NCBI RefSeq assembly: GCF_026247885.1
Contig: NZ_CP110921.1
Span: 1,240,001 to 1,304,000, forward strand
Reading direction: 5' to 3'
Length of the DNA stretch: 64,000 bases
Origin: Methylococcus mesophilus
Lineage (GTDB): Bacteria > Pseudomonadota > Gammaproteobacteria > Methylococcales > Methylococcaceae
Numbering within the stretch: position 1 is the first letter of the stretch; each line of letters begins with the position of its first letter. The position numbers and the translations under genes were made by a program. Of the stretch, positions 27,419-37,959 are shown piece after piece. The notes below the pieces were generated by a model. That model worked only from the letters and a program-made list of their open reading frames with translations. It was not told the DNA's origin and ran no database searches.

Positions 27419-27424
27419 TATGAT
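27419..27424 (+). promoter_or_regulatory. Candidate extended -10 element
   Basis: TATGAT preceded by TGT (TGTTATGAT) forms an extended -10, 31 bases before the thioredoxin-fold gene in the 66-base gap after ubiB. No -35 is seen. Confidence 0.35.
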
Positions 27425-27454
27425 GCGGCAGTCCCCGGCTCTGAGCGCGCAAGC

Positions 27455-28012
27455 ATGGTAAGCACCGAAACCCCTGTATGCGAATTCGGTCTGAAAGCCG
27501 TCAATTTCGCCCTGCCAGGCGTCGACGGGAAGACCTGGACGCTGGAGCAATGCCGCGGCCCCAGGGGCCTCCTGGTCATGTTCATCTGCAACCATTGCCC
27601 CTACGTCAAGGCCGTGCAGGAGCGCCTGGTGCGCGACGCCAGGGACCTCCAGGCGCTGGGCATCGGCGTGGTGGCGATCCTGTCCAACGATCCGACCGAC
27701 TATCCGGAGGATTCGTTCGAGAACATGAAGAAGATCGCCTCGGAAGTGGGCTATCCCTTTCCCTATCTGCTGGACGAAACCCAGGCGGTCGCCAAAGCCT
27801 ATGGCGCCGTGTGCACCCCGGATTTCTTCGGCTACAACGCCGATCTCGAACTGCAGTACCGCGGCCGGCTCGACGCCAGCCGCAGGGAAGCCGCCCCGCC
27901 CGACTGCCGCCGGGACCTGTACGAGGCCATGAAACAGGTGGCCGAGACCGGCAAGGGCCCGGCCGAGCAGATTCCCAGCGTGGGCTGTTCGATCAAGTGG
28001 CGTGACGCCTGA
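27455..28012 (+). CDS. Thioredoxin-fold protein (AhpC/TSA-like)
   Basis: A 185-residue cytoplasmic protein with a thioredoxin fold: [15 protein letters not shown], then [21 protein letters not shown] with a CNHC redox pair, an [11 protein letters not shown] helix, [23 protein letters not shown] with the cis-Pro loop, and LQYRGRLD. This pattern belongs to the AhpC/TSA-ResA type group of unknown substrate. No signal peptide is present. It precedes pgk closely and may share its transcript. Confidence 0.85.
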   Translation: MVSTETPVCEFGLKAVNFALPGVDGKTWTLEQCRGPRGLLVMFICNHCPYVKAVQERLVRDARDLQALGIGVVAILSNDPTDYPEDSFENMKKIASEVGYPFPYLLDETQAVAKAYGAVCTPDFFGYNADLELQYRGRLDASRREAAPPDCRRDLYEAMKQVAETGKGPAEQIPSVGCSIKWRDA

Positions 28013-28049
28013 CGGCGATTTCAAGACTATAAGAACCAAGGAGCATCTC

Positions 28050-29225
28050 ATGGCCTTCAAACGCATGACCGACATCGATCTCGCGGGCAAGCGCGTCCTG
28101 ATCCGGGAAGACTTCAACGTGCCCGTCAAGGACGGCAAGGTCGCCAGCGACGCCCGCATCCGCGCCGCGCTGCCGACCATTCGCCATGCGCTGGACGCCG
28201 GCGCCGCACTGATGCTGATGTCGCATCTCGGCCGCCCCACCGAGGGGCAGAACGCCGAAGAATTTTCCATGCGCCCCGTGGCCGACCGGCTGTCCGAACT
28301 GCTGGGCCAGCCGGTGGCGCTGGTCAAGGACTACCTTGACGGCGTGGAAGCTGCGCCCGGCTCGGTCGTACTGTTCGAGAACGTCCGCTTCAACAAGGGC
28401 GAGAAGAAGGACGACGAGACCCTGTCGCGCAAGCTCGCCGCGCTGTGCGACGTTTACGTGATGGATGCCTTCGGCACGGCGCATCGCGCCGAAGCCTCAA
28501 CTCACGGCGTCGGTAAGCTCGCTCCCGTCGCCTGCGCCGGCCTGCTGCTGGCGGCGGAATTGGATGCGCTGGGCAAAGCGCTCCATGACCCGGCACGGCC
28601 GCTGGTCGCCATCGTCGGCGGCTCGAAAGTGTCGACCAAGCTGACGGTTCTGGACTCCCTTTCTCAGGTGGTCGACCAGCTCATCGTCGGTGGCGGCATC
28701 GCCAACACCTTCATCAAGGCCGCCGGGTTCAACATCGGAAAATCGCTGTACGAGGAGGACCTGGTCGCCGAAGCCAAGCGCCTGATGGAAGCCGCGAAAG
28801 CCAAGGGTGGCGAGATTCCGGTGCCGGTCGACGTCGTCGTCGGGAAACAGTTCAACGCGGCCGAACCGGCTGTGGTCAAGAACGTTGCGGACGTCGCCGA
28901 CGACGAGATGATCTTCGACATTGGCCCCGAGACCGCCAGGCGCTATGCCGACTATGTCGGCCGCGCCGGGACGGTGGTCTGGAACGGCCCGGTGGGTGTC
29001 TTCGAGTTCGACCAGTTCGGCAACGGCACCCGCGCTTTGGGGCTCGCCATCGCCGACAGCCGCGCGTTTTCTATCGCCGGCGGTGGCGACACGCTGGCCG
29101 CCATCGACAAGTACGGCATCGCCGACCGCATCTCCTATGTCTCCACCGGCGGTGGGGCTTTTCTGGAGTTTCTCGAGGGTAAGCCACTGCCGGCGGTCGC
29201 CATGCTGGAGGGCCGCGCGGCCTGA
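28050..29225 (+). CDS. pgk: Phosphoglycerate kinase
   Basis: A 391-residue glycolytic enzyme transferring phosphate between 1,3-bisphosphoglycerate and ADP. It contains [16 protein letters not shown] (substrate site), [39 protein letters not shown] and [10 protein letters not shown] near the nucleotide site. The ATG at 28050 has an AAGGAG ribosome site seven bases before it and a normal family N-terminus; the frame is open 48 bases earlier but that part overlaps the previous gene's end. Confidence 0.97.
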   Translation: MAFKRMTDIDLAGKRVLIREDFNVPVKDGKVASDARIRAALPTIRHALDAGAALMLMSHLGRPTEGQNAEEFSMRPVADRLSELLGQPVALVKDYLDGVEAAPGSVVLFENVRFNKGEKKDDETLSRKLAALCDVYVMDAFGTAHRAEASTHGVGKLAPVACAGLLLAAELDALGKALHDPARPLVAIVGGSKVSTKLTVLDSLSQVVDQLIVGGGIANTFIKAAGFNIGKSLYEEDLVAEAKRLMEAAKAKGGEIPVPVDVVVGKQFNAAEPAVVKNVADVADDEMIFDIGPETARRYADYVGRAGTVVWNGPVGVFEFDQFGNGTRALGLAIADSRAFSIAGGGDTLAAIDKYGIADRISYVSTGGGAFLEFLEGKPLPAVAMLEGRAA

Positions 29226-29360
29226 ATCCCGCTGCGGTGGAAACTCGCTGTTTCTCGCCCGCAACAAATTGCCGCTTCCACAGTCAAACGAACTGTACAC
29301 GGCCCCAAATTGCGATACATACTATCCATTTTTTCCCAAAACCACCGATCGAGGATTTTA

Positions 29361-29642
29361 ATGGCGCGCATCACCGTCGAAGATTGTCTGGACAAAGTCG
29401 AAAACCGTTTTCAGCTCGTGCTGCTTGCCAGCAAACGGGCCCGCGTGCTGGCACGCCATCCCGATGAAGCCAAGGTGGGCTGGAACAACGACAAACCGAC
29501 GGTGGCGGCGCTGCGCGAAATCGCGGAGGGGCACATTACTCAGGCCTACATGAAGGAGAAGGTGAAAACCGACCGTTATCCGATCGAACGCCCGATGCCA
29601 GCCCCCAGAGACGACCTCTCCGACCTGGACGACGAAATCTAG
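29361..29642 (+). CDS. rpoZ: RNA polymerase omega subunit
   Basis: A 93-residue small RNA polymerase subunit ([43 protein letters not shown]). It helps assemble beta-prime and forms part of the ppGpp site, which suits the neighbouring spoT. The ATG at 29361 follows GAGG. The 135-base gap after pgk should contain its promoter, but no clear -35/-10 pair is seen. gmk, often upstream, is absent here. Confidence 0.96.
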   Translation: MARITVEDCLDKVENRFQLVLLASKRARVLARHPDEAKVGWNNDKPTVAALREIAEGHITQAYMKEKVKTDRYPIERPMPAPRDDLSDLDDEI

Positions 29643-29672
29643 GCGATTCGGAGACATCCTTAAAGAGCCGCA

Positions 29673-31889
29673 ATGAGCCCGTACGCAGTCGCCGATGCCC
29701 CCCCGCCGCAAGAGCCGGCGGAACTGCCCCAGGAAAAGCTGGCGCGCCGGCTAGGCAGTCTGGCATCGGGCTACCTTGAGCCGGCCCAGGTTTCGGAAAT
29801 CCACCAAGCTTACCAAGTCGCCGCCAAAGCGCATGACGGGCAGCTACGCCTCAGCGGCGAGCCTTACGTCTGCCATCCCCTTTCGGTCGCGATCATCCTG
29901 GCCGAGATGCGGATGGACGCCAAAGGCATCATGGCTGCTCTGCTCCACGACGTCATCGAAGACACCCCTTTGACCAAGGAAGACCTGAGCGCCCGTTTCG
30001 GGGTCGAAGTGGCGGAACTGGTCGATGGCGTCAGCAAGCTGACGCAGCTCGACTGCAAGTCGCGCGCCGAAGCCCAGGCGGAGAACGTGCGCAAAATGGT
30101 CCTGGCGATGGTCAAGGACCTGCGCGTCATCATGGTCAAGCTGGCCGACCGCCTGCACAACATGCGCACGCTGGACGTGATGAATCCAGGAAGGCGCTGC
30201 CGCATCGCTAAGGAAACCCTGGACATCTACGCCCCCATCGCTCATCGGCTGGGTATGAACGAAGTCCGGCTGGAGTTGGAGAATCTGGGGTTCTCCGCCA
30301 TGTATCCAATGCGGCACCGGGTGCTCGAACAGTGCGTAAAAAAGGCGCGAGGCAACCGCAAGGAAGTCCTGGCCACCATCGAATCGACTCTCAAGGCACG
30401 CCTCAAGGACTGCGGCATACCTGACGCCAGGATCATCGGCCGGGAGAAGCACCTGTACAGCCTTTACCAGAAGATGCGCGGCAAGCGCCTCCCCTTCGCC
30501 CAGGTCTACGACGTCTACGCCTTCCGTATCGTGGTCGACTCGCCCGACGAGTGCTACCGCGCGCTGGGCGCAGTGCACAATCTTTACAAGCCGATCCCCG
30601 GCCGATTCAAGGACTACATCGCCCTGCCCAAGGCCAACGGCTACCAGTCGCTGCATACCGTGCTGATCGGACCCTTCGGCCTGCCACTGGAAATCCAGAT
30701 CCGCACCCATGCGATGCACCACATGGCGGAGTCGGGCATCGCCGCCCATTGGCTGTATAAATCGGAAACCGACCCCGCCGCCGGCAGTCAGGCGCGGGCC
30801 CGGGAATGGCTGCGAGACCTGCTGGAAATCCAAAAGAGCGCCGGCGACTCCATGGAATTCCTCGATAACCTCAAGGTCGACCTGTTCCAGCACGAATGCT
30901 ACGTCTTCACGCCCAAGGGCCGCATCATCAAGCTGCCGCGCGGCGCCACCATCGTCGACTTCGCCTATGCCGTGCATACCGACATCGGCAATTCCTGCGT
31001 TTCGGCCCGGGTCAACCGCGTCCTGGCGCCTCTGCACAGCGTGCTCGAAAACGGCCAGACGATCGAAATCATAACCGCGCCCTGGGCCCGGCCCAATCCA
31101 CTTTGGCTGAACTATGTCGTGACAGCCAAGGCGCGGGCTGCGATCCGCAGTCATTTGAGGAATTTCAAGAGGCAGGAGGCGGTCAGCCTGGGCCGGCGCC
31201 TGCTGGAGAAGGAACTGGCCAATCACGGCCTGAACCTGGATACGATTCCCCAACACCGCCTGGAAAACTTCACCCGCGCCCTGGATTTATCCTCGTTCGA
31301 ATCCCTGCTGGAGGATCTCGGACTCGGCAACCGGCTACCCTTCCTCGTGGTTCAGCAAATGCTGCAGGGCGATCAGGAAATAAACAAAGGCGCACCGCCA
31401 CTGCCCGACGACAAACGCGCCAGAACACCGCTCGTCATCAAAGGAACCGAGGGCGTCGTGGTCAGCCTGGCGAAGTGCTGCCGGCCGATTCCGGGAGACC
31501 CCATCGTGGGCTTCTTCAACCCTGGCAAGGGCATCGTGGTGCACGTCACCGACTGCAAGAACGCCGCCGAGTTGCGGCGCAAGCAGATCAACAGCCTGGA
31601 CGTGGAATGGGATCGCGCGGCGAGCGGGATGTTCCCGGCGATGATCCGCCTTGAACTGATGAACCGTGTCGGCACCCTCGCCCAGATCGCTTCGGCGATC
31701 TCGCGCATGGAAGCCGACATCGAAAACGTTCAGATCACCAACCAGGACGATCAGATATCCACCGACATCCTCACCATCGGGGTCAAAGATCGCGTTCACC
31801 TCGCACGGGTGATGCGGGAATTGCGGAAATTGAGCATCGTCCTGAAAATATCCAGAGTCAAATCGGAACTGAGAAAGAAAGAATCATGA
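29673..31889 (+). CDS. spoT: Bifunctional (p)ppGpp synthase/hydrolase
   Basis: A 738-residue RSH protein that makes and degrades the alarmone (p)ppGpp. Domain order: HD hydrolase (about 45-200; [29 protein letters not shown]), synthetase (about 240-360; [31 protein letters not shown]), TGS (about 400-465; [29 protein letters not shown]), a zinc/helical region ([15 protein letters not shown]) and a C-terminal ACT domain (about 655-730). The intact HD pair suggests hydrolase activity; the order rpoZ-spoT-ridA-recG equals the spoT locus. Confidence 0.96.
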   Translation: MSPYAVADAPPPQEPAELPQEKLARRLGSLASGYLEPAQVSEIHQAYQVAAKAHDGQLRLSGEPYVCHPLSVAIILAEMRMDAKGIMAALLHDVIEDTPLTKEDLSARFGVEVAELVDGVSKLTQLDCKSRAEAQAENVRKMVLAMVKDLRVIMVKLADRLHNMRTLDVMNPGRRCRIAKETLDIYAPIAHRLGMNEVRLELENLGFSAMYPMRHRVLEQCVKKARGNRKEVLATIESTLKARLKDCGIPDARIIGREKHLYSLYQKMRGKRLPFAQVYDVYAFRIVVDSPDECYRALGAVHNLYKPIPGRFKDYIALPKANGYQSLHTVLIGPFGLPLEIQIRTHAMHHMAESGIAAHWLYKSETDPAAGSQARAREWLRDLLEIQKSAGDSMEFLDNLKVDLFQHECYVFTPKGRIIKLPRGATIVDFAYAVHTDIGNSCVSARVNRVLAPLHSVLENGQTIEIITAPWARPNPLWLNYVVTAKARAAIRSHLRNFKRQEAVSLGRRLLEKELANHGLNLDTIPQHRLENFTRALDLSSFESLLEDLGLGNRLPFLVVQQMLQGDQEINKGAPPLPDDKRARTPLVIKGTEGVVVSLAKCCRPIPGDPIVGFFNPGKGIVVHVTDCKNAAELRRKQINSLDVEWDRAASGMFPAMIRLELMNRVGTLAQIASAISRMEADIENVQITNQDDQISTDILTIGVKDRVHLARVMRELRKLSIVLKISRVKSELRKKES

Positions 31890-32272
31890 CACGCCAAGTC
31901 ATCCACACCGATCATGCACCCAGGGCCATCGGCACCTATTCCCAGGCGATCAAGGTAGGCAACACCGTCTACCTGTCCGGCCAGATCCCGCTCGATCCGG
32001 CCACCATGACGCTCGTCGACGACAACATGGAAGTCCAGATCCGGCGGGTTTTCGACAATCTCGGCGCGGTTGCCGAAGCCGCCGGGGGCACGCTGGGGGA
32101 CATCGTGAAACTCAACGTTTTCCTGACCGATCTCGGGCATTTTCCGCTGGTCAACGAAATCATGGCGAACTATTTTTCGGAGCCTTACCCGGCACGCGCT
32201 GCCGTCGGCGTCGCCGCCCTACCGCGGGGTGCCGGCGTGGAAATGGACGCAGTCCTCGTGTTGCCGGAATAG
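31886..32272 (+). CDS. ridA: RidA/YjgF-type enamine/imine deaminase
   Basis: A 128-residue RidA family protein that hydrolyses reactive enamines such as 2-aminoacrylate. Markers are [23 protein letters not shown], the active arginine in [15 protein letters not shown] and the final [10 protein letters not shown]. It overlaps spoT by four bases and precedes recG by 12, the Pseudomonas-type arrangement. Confidence 0.95.
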   Translation: MTRQVIHTDHAPRAIGTYSQAIKVGNTVYLSGQIPLDPATMTLVDDNMEVQIRRVFDNLGAVAEAAGGTLGDIVKLNVFLTDLGHFPLVNEIMANYFSEPYPARAAVGVAALPRGAGVEMDAVLVLPE

Positions 32273-32284
32273 CACCATAGAACG

Positions 32285-34360
32285 ATGCCGAAATGGCGGA
32301 GACTGGATCAGTTCTCCCTGGACAACCTGCAGGGGGCGGGCGAAAAGACCATAGGCCGCCTCAACAAGCTCGGCATCTTCAACCTGCAGGATATCCTGCT
32401 CCACCTGCCGATCCGCTATGAGGACCGGACCCGACTCACGCCGCTGGGCGCACTGCAGCCTGGCCAGTCCGCTCTGGTGGAGGGCGAGGTGGAACTCGCC
32501 GATGTCGCTGGATCCGGCCGGCGGTCGCTGATCTGCCGGATCAGCGACGGTACCGGCTTCCTCAATCTTCGTTTCTTCCATTTTCGGCCTGAGCAGCTCC
32601 GGGCGCTGAACAACCTTCGGCGGATCCGCTGTTTCGGCGAGGTGCGTCCCGGTATGCATGGGCTGGAAATGGTCCACCCGGAGTATGAGGCACTGCATGG
32701 ATCTACCCCCCTCCCCCTGGAATCGGGGCTGACGCCGGTCTACCCGACCACGGACGGATTGCGCCAGCAAAGCCTGCGGCGGTTCGTGGCCCAGGCCCTG
32801 CGCTCAGCCGACCCGGACCAGGAAGACTCGGTCAGGCTTCCTCCGCGGCTGGCTCCCGAGCTCGACGCGATGTCATGGTGGGATGCCGTGCGCAGCCTGC
32901 ACCGCCCCCCCGACGCCCACCCGGAAACCCTGGAGCGTGCCCGCCGCCGCCTGGCTTATGAGGAACTGCTCGCCCATCATCTGAGCTTGGCCCGCTTTCG
33001 GCAGGAGATCCGCCGGCGATCCGCGCCCGGGCTGTGCGTGGATGAATCTGTCAAGGAGACTTTCCGGGCCGGGCTGCCTTTCTTCCTGACTGGGGCTCAG
33101 AGACGGGTGATTGGCGAGATCGAATCGGACCTGCGTAGCGGCCGCCCCATGATGCGGCTGCTGCAAGGTGACGTGGGCTCCGGAAAGACGGTCATTGCGG
33201 CACACGCGGCGCTGGCGGCTGCGTCCAATGGCTGGCAGGCGGCCCTTATGGCTCCCACCGAGTTGCTAGCCGAACAGCATTTTCACACCTTCAGCGACTG
33301 GCTGGCTTCCTCCGGCGTGCCAACGACGCTGCTTACCGGAAGGCTCAAGGGCCAGAGCCGTAGGGAGGCTTTGGCTGCGATAGCGAGTGGTGATACAGCG
33401 CTGGTCATAGGAACCCATGCGCTGTTCCAGGAGACCGTCGAGTTCCACCGGCTCGGCCTTACCATCATCGACGAACAGCATCGCTTCGGCGTCCACCAGC
33501 GTCTGGCCTTGCGCGACAAAGCCCACCCGGACGCCGCACTGCCCCATCAACTGGTCATGACCGCCACACCCATTCCCCGCACGCTGGCGATTCTCGGCTA
33601 CGCCGATCTGGACTGCTCGATCATCGACGAACTTCCGCCAGGGCGAACACCCGTCGTCACCAGCGTGATACCCTCGACCCGCCGCGGGGAAATCATTGAC
33701 CGGATCGCCAGTTGGGTCGCCAACGGCAGGCAAGCCTACTGGGTCTGCACACTGATCGAAGAATCGGAGGCCCTGCAATGCGAAGCCGCCGCGAATACGG
33801 CCGCCAGCCTCGCCCAAGCGCTGCCCGGCCTTCGCGTCCGGCTGCTGCATGGACGCATGTCCGCGCCGGAAAAACATTCCGTCATGCAGGAGTTCAAAGG
33901 CAGTGGATCCGATATCCTCGTCGCGACGACGGTGATCGAAGTGGGCGTCGACGTGCCCAACGCCGGCCTGATGATCATCGAGAATCCGGAGCGGCTGGGA
34001 CTCGCCCAGATCCACCAGCTTCGGGGCCGGGTCGGCCGTGGACCGGGCGACGCCTATTGCATTCTCCTGTACCAACCGCCCTTGTCCGCCAGCGGCAGAG
34101 AGCGGCTGAAAATCCTGAAGGAATCCTCGGACGGCTTCGTCATCGCGGAGAAAGACCTCCAGTTGCGGGGACCTGGCGAATTTCTAGGGGTCCGCCAGAC
34201 TGGGCTGGCCCGATTCCGGATTGCGGATCTGGCCCGCGACGCCGATCTGATCGAACGGGTAGGCGCAAGCACCGAGCACTTGTTTGAGTGCCACACTGAA
34301 CTGATCACTCCATTGATCGACCGCTGGGTAGGACAAGGGTTTCATTACGCCGGTGCATAA
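32285..34360 (+). CDS. recG: ATP-dependent DNA helicase RecG
   Basis: A 691-residue branched-DNA helicase that reverses stalled forks and processes Holliday junctions. It has the wedge/OB domain in the first about 200 residues (LQDILLHLPIRYEDRT), Walker A LLQGDVGSGKTVIAA, the DEQH box (TIIDEQHRFGVHQR), motif III TATPIPRTLA, motif V VATTVIEVGVDVPNA and motif VI HQLRGRVGRG. Length matches E. coli RecG (693). Confidence 0.97.
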   Translation: MPKWRRLDQFSLDNLQGAGEKTIGRLNKLGIFNLQDILLHLPIRYEDRTRLTPLGALQPGQSALVEGEVELADVAGSGRRSLICRISDGTGFLNLRFFHFRPEQLRALNNLRRIRCFGEVRPGMHGLEMVHPEYEALHGSTPLPLESGLTPVYPTTDGLRQQSLRRFVAQALRSADPDQEDSVRLPPRLAPELDAMSWWDAVRSLHRPPDAHPETLERARRRLAYEELLAHHLSLARFRQEIRRRSAPGLCVDESVKETFRAGLPFFLTGAQRRVIGEIESDLRSGRPMMRLLQGDVGSGKTVIAAHAALAAASNGWQAALMAPTELLAEQHFHTFSDWLASSGVPTTLLTGRLKGQSRREALAAIASGDTALVIGTHALFQETVEFHRLGLTIIDEQHRFGVHQRLALRDKAHPDAALPHQLVMTATPIPRTLAILGYADLDCSIIDELPPGRTPVVTSVIPSTRRGEIIDRIASWVANGRQAYWVCTLIEESEALQCEAAANTAASLAQALPGLRVRLLHGRMSAPEKHSVMQEFKGSGSDILVATTVIEVGVDVPNAGLMIIENPERLGLAQIHQLRGRVGRGPGDAYCILLYQPPLSASGRERLKILKESSDGFVIAEKDLQLRGPGEFLGVRQTGLARFRIADLARDADLIERVGASTEHLFECHTELITPLIDRWVGQGFHYAGA

Positions 34361-34439
34361 CGCATGGATACTGGCGCATCAAGTTGGTAGACTGCAACGC
34401 GTCCTTATGACCTGGTAACGAAAAAAGGAGAGGTTCGCC

Positions 34440-34787
34440 ATGACCAGCTACCCCGCCGTTCGCCCATTTCCCCTTTCAGCCAATTTCACTCGCATCTGCG
34501 GCGCATTGATCATTACTCTTGGGATGGCCGGGTGCGCCGGGATGACCCCTACCCAGCAGCGTATGACGTCCGGCACGCTGATCGGCGCCGGAGGCGGAGC
34601 GGTCATCGGGGCGCTGGCGGGCAATGCCGCTATGGGGGCGGGTATCGGTGCCGCAGCGGGACTCGCCGGCGGATACCTGTATCAGAAATACAAGGAAAAC
34701 CAAGCCGAGACCTACGCCGAAGGCTACCGGCAAGGCCAAGCCAGCACGCAATCGAAGAAGAAGCAGAAAAATACGCAGCCGCAGTAG
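34440..34787 (+). CDS. Glycine-zipper lipoprotein
   Basis: A 115-residue envelope protein. The signal sequence ends in the lipobox LGMAGC (Cys about 32). Residues about 45-80 form a glycine-zipper membrane-spanning segment (GTLIGAGGGAVIGALAGNAA, then GAGIGAAAGLAGGYLYQKY), and the C-terminus is Lys/Gln-rich. Such proteins (YMGG/OmpA-anchor-like) are usual outer-membrane components of unknown role. An AAGGAGAGG ribosome site precedes the ATG. It converges with rsfS. Confidence 0.85.
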   Translation: MTSYPAVRPFPLSANFTRICGALIITLGMAGCAGMTPTQQRMTSGTLIGAGGGAVIGALAGNAAMGAGIGAAAGLAGGYLYQKYKENQAETYAEGYRQGQASTQSKKKQKNTQPQ

Positions 34788-34816
34788 TCGCCGCGGTCGG
34801 ACAACACCGTAGCCGA

Positions 34817-35161
34817 TCAGGCAGCAGCGGGAAACGTCTCGGCCCAGAGCTTCTCGAGCTGGTAAAACTCGCGTACCGGCGGCTTCATCACGTGCACGAC
34901 TACGTCTCCGAGATCCACCACCACCCACTCGCCGGAATCTTCGCCTTCCAACCCGAAGGGCTGAAGCGCATTCGCTTTGGCGCTGGCTTCAACATTCCCC
35001 GCCAGCGACCTGACGTGGCGATCGGAGGTTCCGCTAGCGATCACGAAAAAATCGGCGATCGCCGTTTTTCCGCGCAGATCGATGATTTTGACGTCACGCC
35101 CTTTTCCCTCATCCAGCGCCGCGACGACGATTTCGAGCAACGAGTCAATGTGCATAGGCAT
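34817..35161 (-). CDS. rsfS: Ribosomal silencing factor RsfS
   Basis: A 114-residue protein that binds L14 on the 50S subunit and blocks subunit joining in starvation. It has DEGKGRDVKIIDLRGKTAIADFFV, IASGTSDRHVRSLA and GEWVVVDLGDVVVHVM, typical of RsfS/Iojap. nadD, its usual upstream neighbour, is missing: the next gene up is a murein hydrolase, 267 bases away. Confidence 0.95.
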   Translation of the reverse strand: MPMHIDSLLEIVVAALDEGKGRDVKIIDLRGKTAIADFFVIASGTSDRHVRSLAGNVEASAKANALQPFGLEGEDSGEWVVVDLGDVVVHVMKPPVREFYQLEKLWAETFPAAA

Positions 35162-35428
35162 CTAAGTGGGTAACTCCAAAGAACTTTTGAGAATTAAGCA
35201 TGGACGAAATCGTACATCTGTCGTCCGACAACCTTCTTCGAATGCGAAGGGCGGGTGAATGCGAAGAAAATTTGAGGAAGGCGGGATGGATCCACTCGGG
35301 ATCGGAGAATACTGAAGATCAGAACAACCATGTTGTCTGACTTGAGGCCGCCTGGGCCAAATTGCAAGAACCGTTGCAAGGTCAAAGATTATCGTAGCTC
35401 CCCACCCGCCAAGCTTGGCACTCTTGAC
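35162..35428. other. Intergenic gap between rsfS and mltD
   Basis: A 267-base gap, less GC-rich than the surroundings. Two short frames lie here (46 codons plus at 35200, 63 codons minus at 35194-35385) but neither has a good ribosome site. It presumably holds the rsfS promoter and the end of the mltD transcript; no clear terminator or promoter is visible. Confidence 0.4.
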
Positions 35429-37111
35429 TCAATCTTTCCCGGCCGAAACCTTGATGTTCCTGCCTGCTTCGAGCTTGTTTTCCTTCACTCCGTTCCATTT
35501 CCGGAGATCCGCGACACTGACGCCGAACCGTTGGGAAATGGCAAACAGGGTTTCGCCGGGCTTAACGGTATGGCGAATGGATTGCGACGCCTTGATCCCC
35601 CCGCCATGCCTTTCATCGGACAATCTCGATACGGCGCGCTTCTCCTTGCTTCGGATGTTCCGTTCGTCATGAGGCGTCTCTGCCCGGGAACGGGCCGAGT
35701 CTGCCGCGACATTCCAGTCCTCATCCTTACGTCCATGTTTTCCTTTCTTCGAATGGCCAGAGTCTTCATCACGACCCCGCCTACCCTTTACCGTCTTGTC
35801 TTCGTGTTCCCGTCCCAAAGCGTCCCGGAGGCGGGTTCCGTCCCGCAAGTGAGCGACCACCCCGGAACTTTCCCGGCGTCCGAGTTCACCAGGCTGCCAG
35901 CGCTCGCTCCGATTCAAATCCTTGCCTGAGCCCCGCTCGCCATAGCTCGACGGATAGGTATCCTCGGACCCGTAACGAAAGGTAGCCGGCTTTCGCTCGG
36001 ACCCGCCGCGAGCCGAGTCCAAAACATCTTCCGAGACGGCTGCGTCGGGTGAATTCCGATTGCCGAATTCGCGTCGTCCAGTCTCATCATAACCAGAGGG
36101 ACGGGAATCGAATTGTCCGCCCATAGCCAACCTAGCCAGTTCCTTCTTGAATTTGCGCGATTTGTCCGCGGGCACGAAAAGACGATAGGAGCCTTCGATA
36201 TCGGTATGCTGATGCTTGAAGCCGGGATTCAATTCGAGCATCCGTTCCAGACTCATGTCAGCCGCATCCGCCGCCAGCGCAAGATCCAGCTGAGAGCTCA
36301 CTTTCACCGGCTTGAAAATGGCTTCGTTCGGAATGTAATGCAGGTCGACCGCATATCTGTCGGCATTCGCGAAAACCTTCGATACGGCCAACAACCGGGG
36401 CACATAGGCCTTCGTCTCTTCCGGCAGGTCCAACGACCAGAAGTCGGTAGGCAGATTCCGTGCCTCGTTGCGCTGTATCGCTTTGGCAACCGCTCCTTCG
36501 CCGCAGTTGTAAGCAGCTACCGCCAGAAGCCAGTCGCCATCGAAGTCATTGTTGAGTTTTTTCAAGTACTTGATTGCAGCCCGCGTCGAGGCGTAAACAT
36601 CGCGGCGTCCATCGTAGGAACGGCTCCGTTTCAAGCCGTACCGGCGTCCGGTTTCCGGGATGAACTGCCATATCCCGGCGGCCCGGGCGGGAGAAACCGC
36701 ATGCGGCTGAAATGCGCTTTCGACGATGGGCAACAGCGCCAACTCTCCCGGCATCTTGTGTTTCTCGAGCTGCCGAACGATGGTATATAGGAAGGGTTCA
36801 GCGCGCCTCTGAGCGCGCTTCAGGTATTCGGGGTGGTTGATGAACCACGACACCTCACGGTCCACGGAACGGTGTTCCACCTTGGGCAAGGCGTAGAGCG
36901 AGAACATTCGCTCCCACAAGGTGTCGTACTGGGAACCCGGCGATGCCTGCTTCCCCTTCTTGGGCTTGCCAGGGTCTTCGGAAACGGCCCCAAGGCGGGG
37001 CTCCGGAATCGACGCTTTGAGGTTATTCGGCTTACTGGTACAGGCGGGAAGAAGCAGCGCCACCAGGGACATGGTGACAAGTAATCGCGGACGGGGCGGA
37101 AAACGCTTCAT
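35429..37111 (-). CDS. mltD: MltD-type lytic murein transglycosylase with LysM domain
   Basis: A 560-residue outer-membrane lipoprotein: signal with lipobox LLPAC (Cys about 24), SLT catalytic domain (about 115-270; PIVESAFQPHAVSPARAAG, IWQFIPETGRRYGL, AVAAYNCGEGAVAKA) with the catalytic Glu in VESAF, and a C-terminal LysM (HTVKPGETLFAISQRFGV) for peptidoglycan binding. Only one LysM is seen where E. coli MltD has two or more. A roughly 180-residue, very charged, Ser/Gly/Arg-rich linker (about 335-510) is unusual. The gene diverges from a YafS-like methyltransferase. Confidence 0.92.
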   Translation of the reverse strand: MKRFPPRPRLLVTMSLVALLLPACTSKPNNLKASIPEPRLGAVSEDPGKPKKGKQASPGSQYDTLWERMFSLYALPKVEHRSVDREVSWFINHPEYLKRAQRRAEPFLYTIVRQLEKHKMPGELALLPIVESAFQPHAVSPARAAGIWQFIPETGRRYGLKRSRSYDGRRDVYASTRAAIKYLKKLNNDFDGDWLLAVAAYNCGEGAVAKAIQRNEARNLPTDFWSLDLPEETKAYVPRLLAVSKVFANADRYAVDLHYIPNEAIFKPVKVSSQLDLALAADAADMSLERMLELNPGFKHQHTDIEGSYRLFVPADKSRKFKKELARLAMGGQFDSRPSGYDETGRREFGNRNSPDAAVSEDVLDSARGGSERKPATFRYGSEDTYPSSYGERGSGKDLNRSERWQPGELGRRESSGVVAHLRDGTRLRDALGREHEDKTVKGRRGRDEDSGHSKKGKHGRKDEDWNVAADSARSRAETPHDERNIRSKEKRAVSRLSDERHGGGIKASQSIRHTVKPGETLFAISQRFGVSVADLRKWNGVKENKLEAGRNIKVSAGKD

Positions 37112-37170
37112 AAAATACTCCCTCAGTTAGGCAGCTGGCTGAGGCTAGCTACAACAGGCCGCTCAACTCT

Positions 37171-37959
37171 ATGAGTACGAATAAAGGCTTTGCTCAACAC
37201 CCTCACGAGATATTCTCTGAATGGTATCGAGGCACGACGCCGGGGCAGGCACTCAAGCGATTGGAATTCCATTATTTGTCGAGTGGGCTAAAGCTTACTT
37301 ACAATCAGATTACATTACAAGTTGGCTGCCCTGGCGACGCCCCCCCGCTCGAAGGCTTGCCGCATGGCACCTCATGCCTCGTCACTGCTGGCCTGAAGGC
37401 GGCCAATCGGGCGCCCACCCCGCTTTTTGCCGCGCCTGACGAAATTCCGTTCGGCGCCCAGAGCGTCGACATCGTCTACCTCGTCCACGTCCTCGAGTTT
37501 TCGCCGGAGCCGTGTTGGATCTTGAAAGAGTGTGAGCGTATTCTCAAGCCTCAGGGACAACTTCACGTTCTCGCGCTGAACCCATGGAATCCGAAGAACC
37601 TGCCGCGTTGTGTCCCCATGCTTCTGAAAAGCGCCGAGATCAGCCTCATCACGCCGGCCCGCGTGATTGCCTGGCTGAAAAACCTCAACCTGGACACCTG
37701 TCTGGTCGCCGGCTTCAGCCTGACCCCCGAATGCTGCCTGCCCAACAGCGGTTCTCTATTAAGCCGTTCCCGCGCCCATTTAGCGGCGGCCTATGCGGTT
37801 CGAGCGATCAAACGTCGCCAGCGGCTGATTCCAACTGCATCATCCTGGTCTTCGATTCCCGAATTGATCGGCGGCTGCGGCTCAATCGAAACTGCTTTCC
37901 GCATGCTTGAAGACTTGAAATCGGGCCACTGGACACTACGCAAGCGAAGCGGTACGTAG
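37171..37959 (+). CDS. YafS-like class I methyltransferase
   Basis: A 262-residue SAM-dependent methyltransferase-like protein. The fold pattern is present (QVGCPGDAPPL for a degenerate motif I; SVDIVYLVHVLEFSPEP and ECERILKPQGQLHVLALNPWNP for the later strands). It resembles the YafS-type methyltransferases that lie next to mltD and rnhA in many gammaproteobacteria, and it diverges from mltD by 59 bases. Motif I lacks the usual GxGxG, so SAM binding may be weak. Substrate unknown. Confidence 0.8.
   Translation: MSTNKGFAQHPHEIFSEWYRGTTPGQALKRLEFHYLSSGLKLTYNQITLQVGCPGDAPPLEGLPHGTSCLVTAGLKAANRAPTPLFAAPDEIPFGAQSVDIVYLVHVLEFSPEPCWILKECERILKPQGQLHVLALNPWNPKNLPRCVPMLLKSAEISLITPARVIAWLKNLNLDTCLVAGFSLTPECCLPNSGSLLSRSRAHLAAAYAVRAIKRRQRLIPTASSWSSIPELIGGCGSIETAFRMLEDLKSGHWTLRKRSGT

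Noticed and set aside
35200-35340. A 46-codon plus-strand frame in the rsfS-mltD gap
   Set aside because: Weak ribosome site, no hydrophobic or domain pattern, no support from context.
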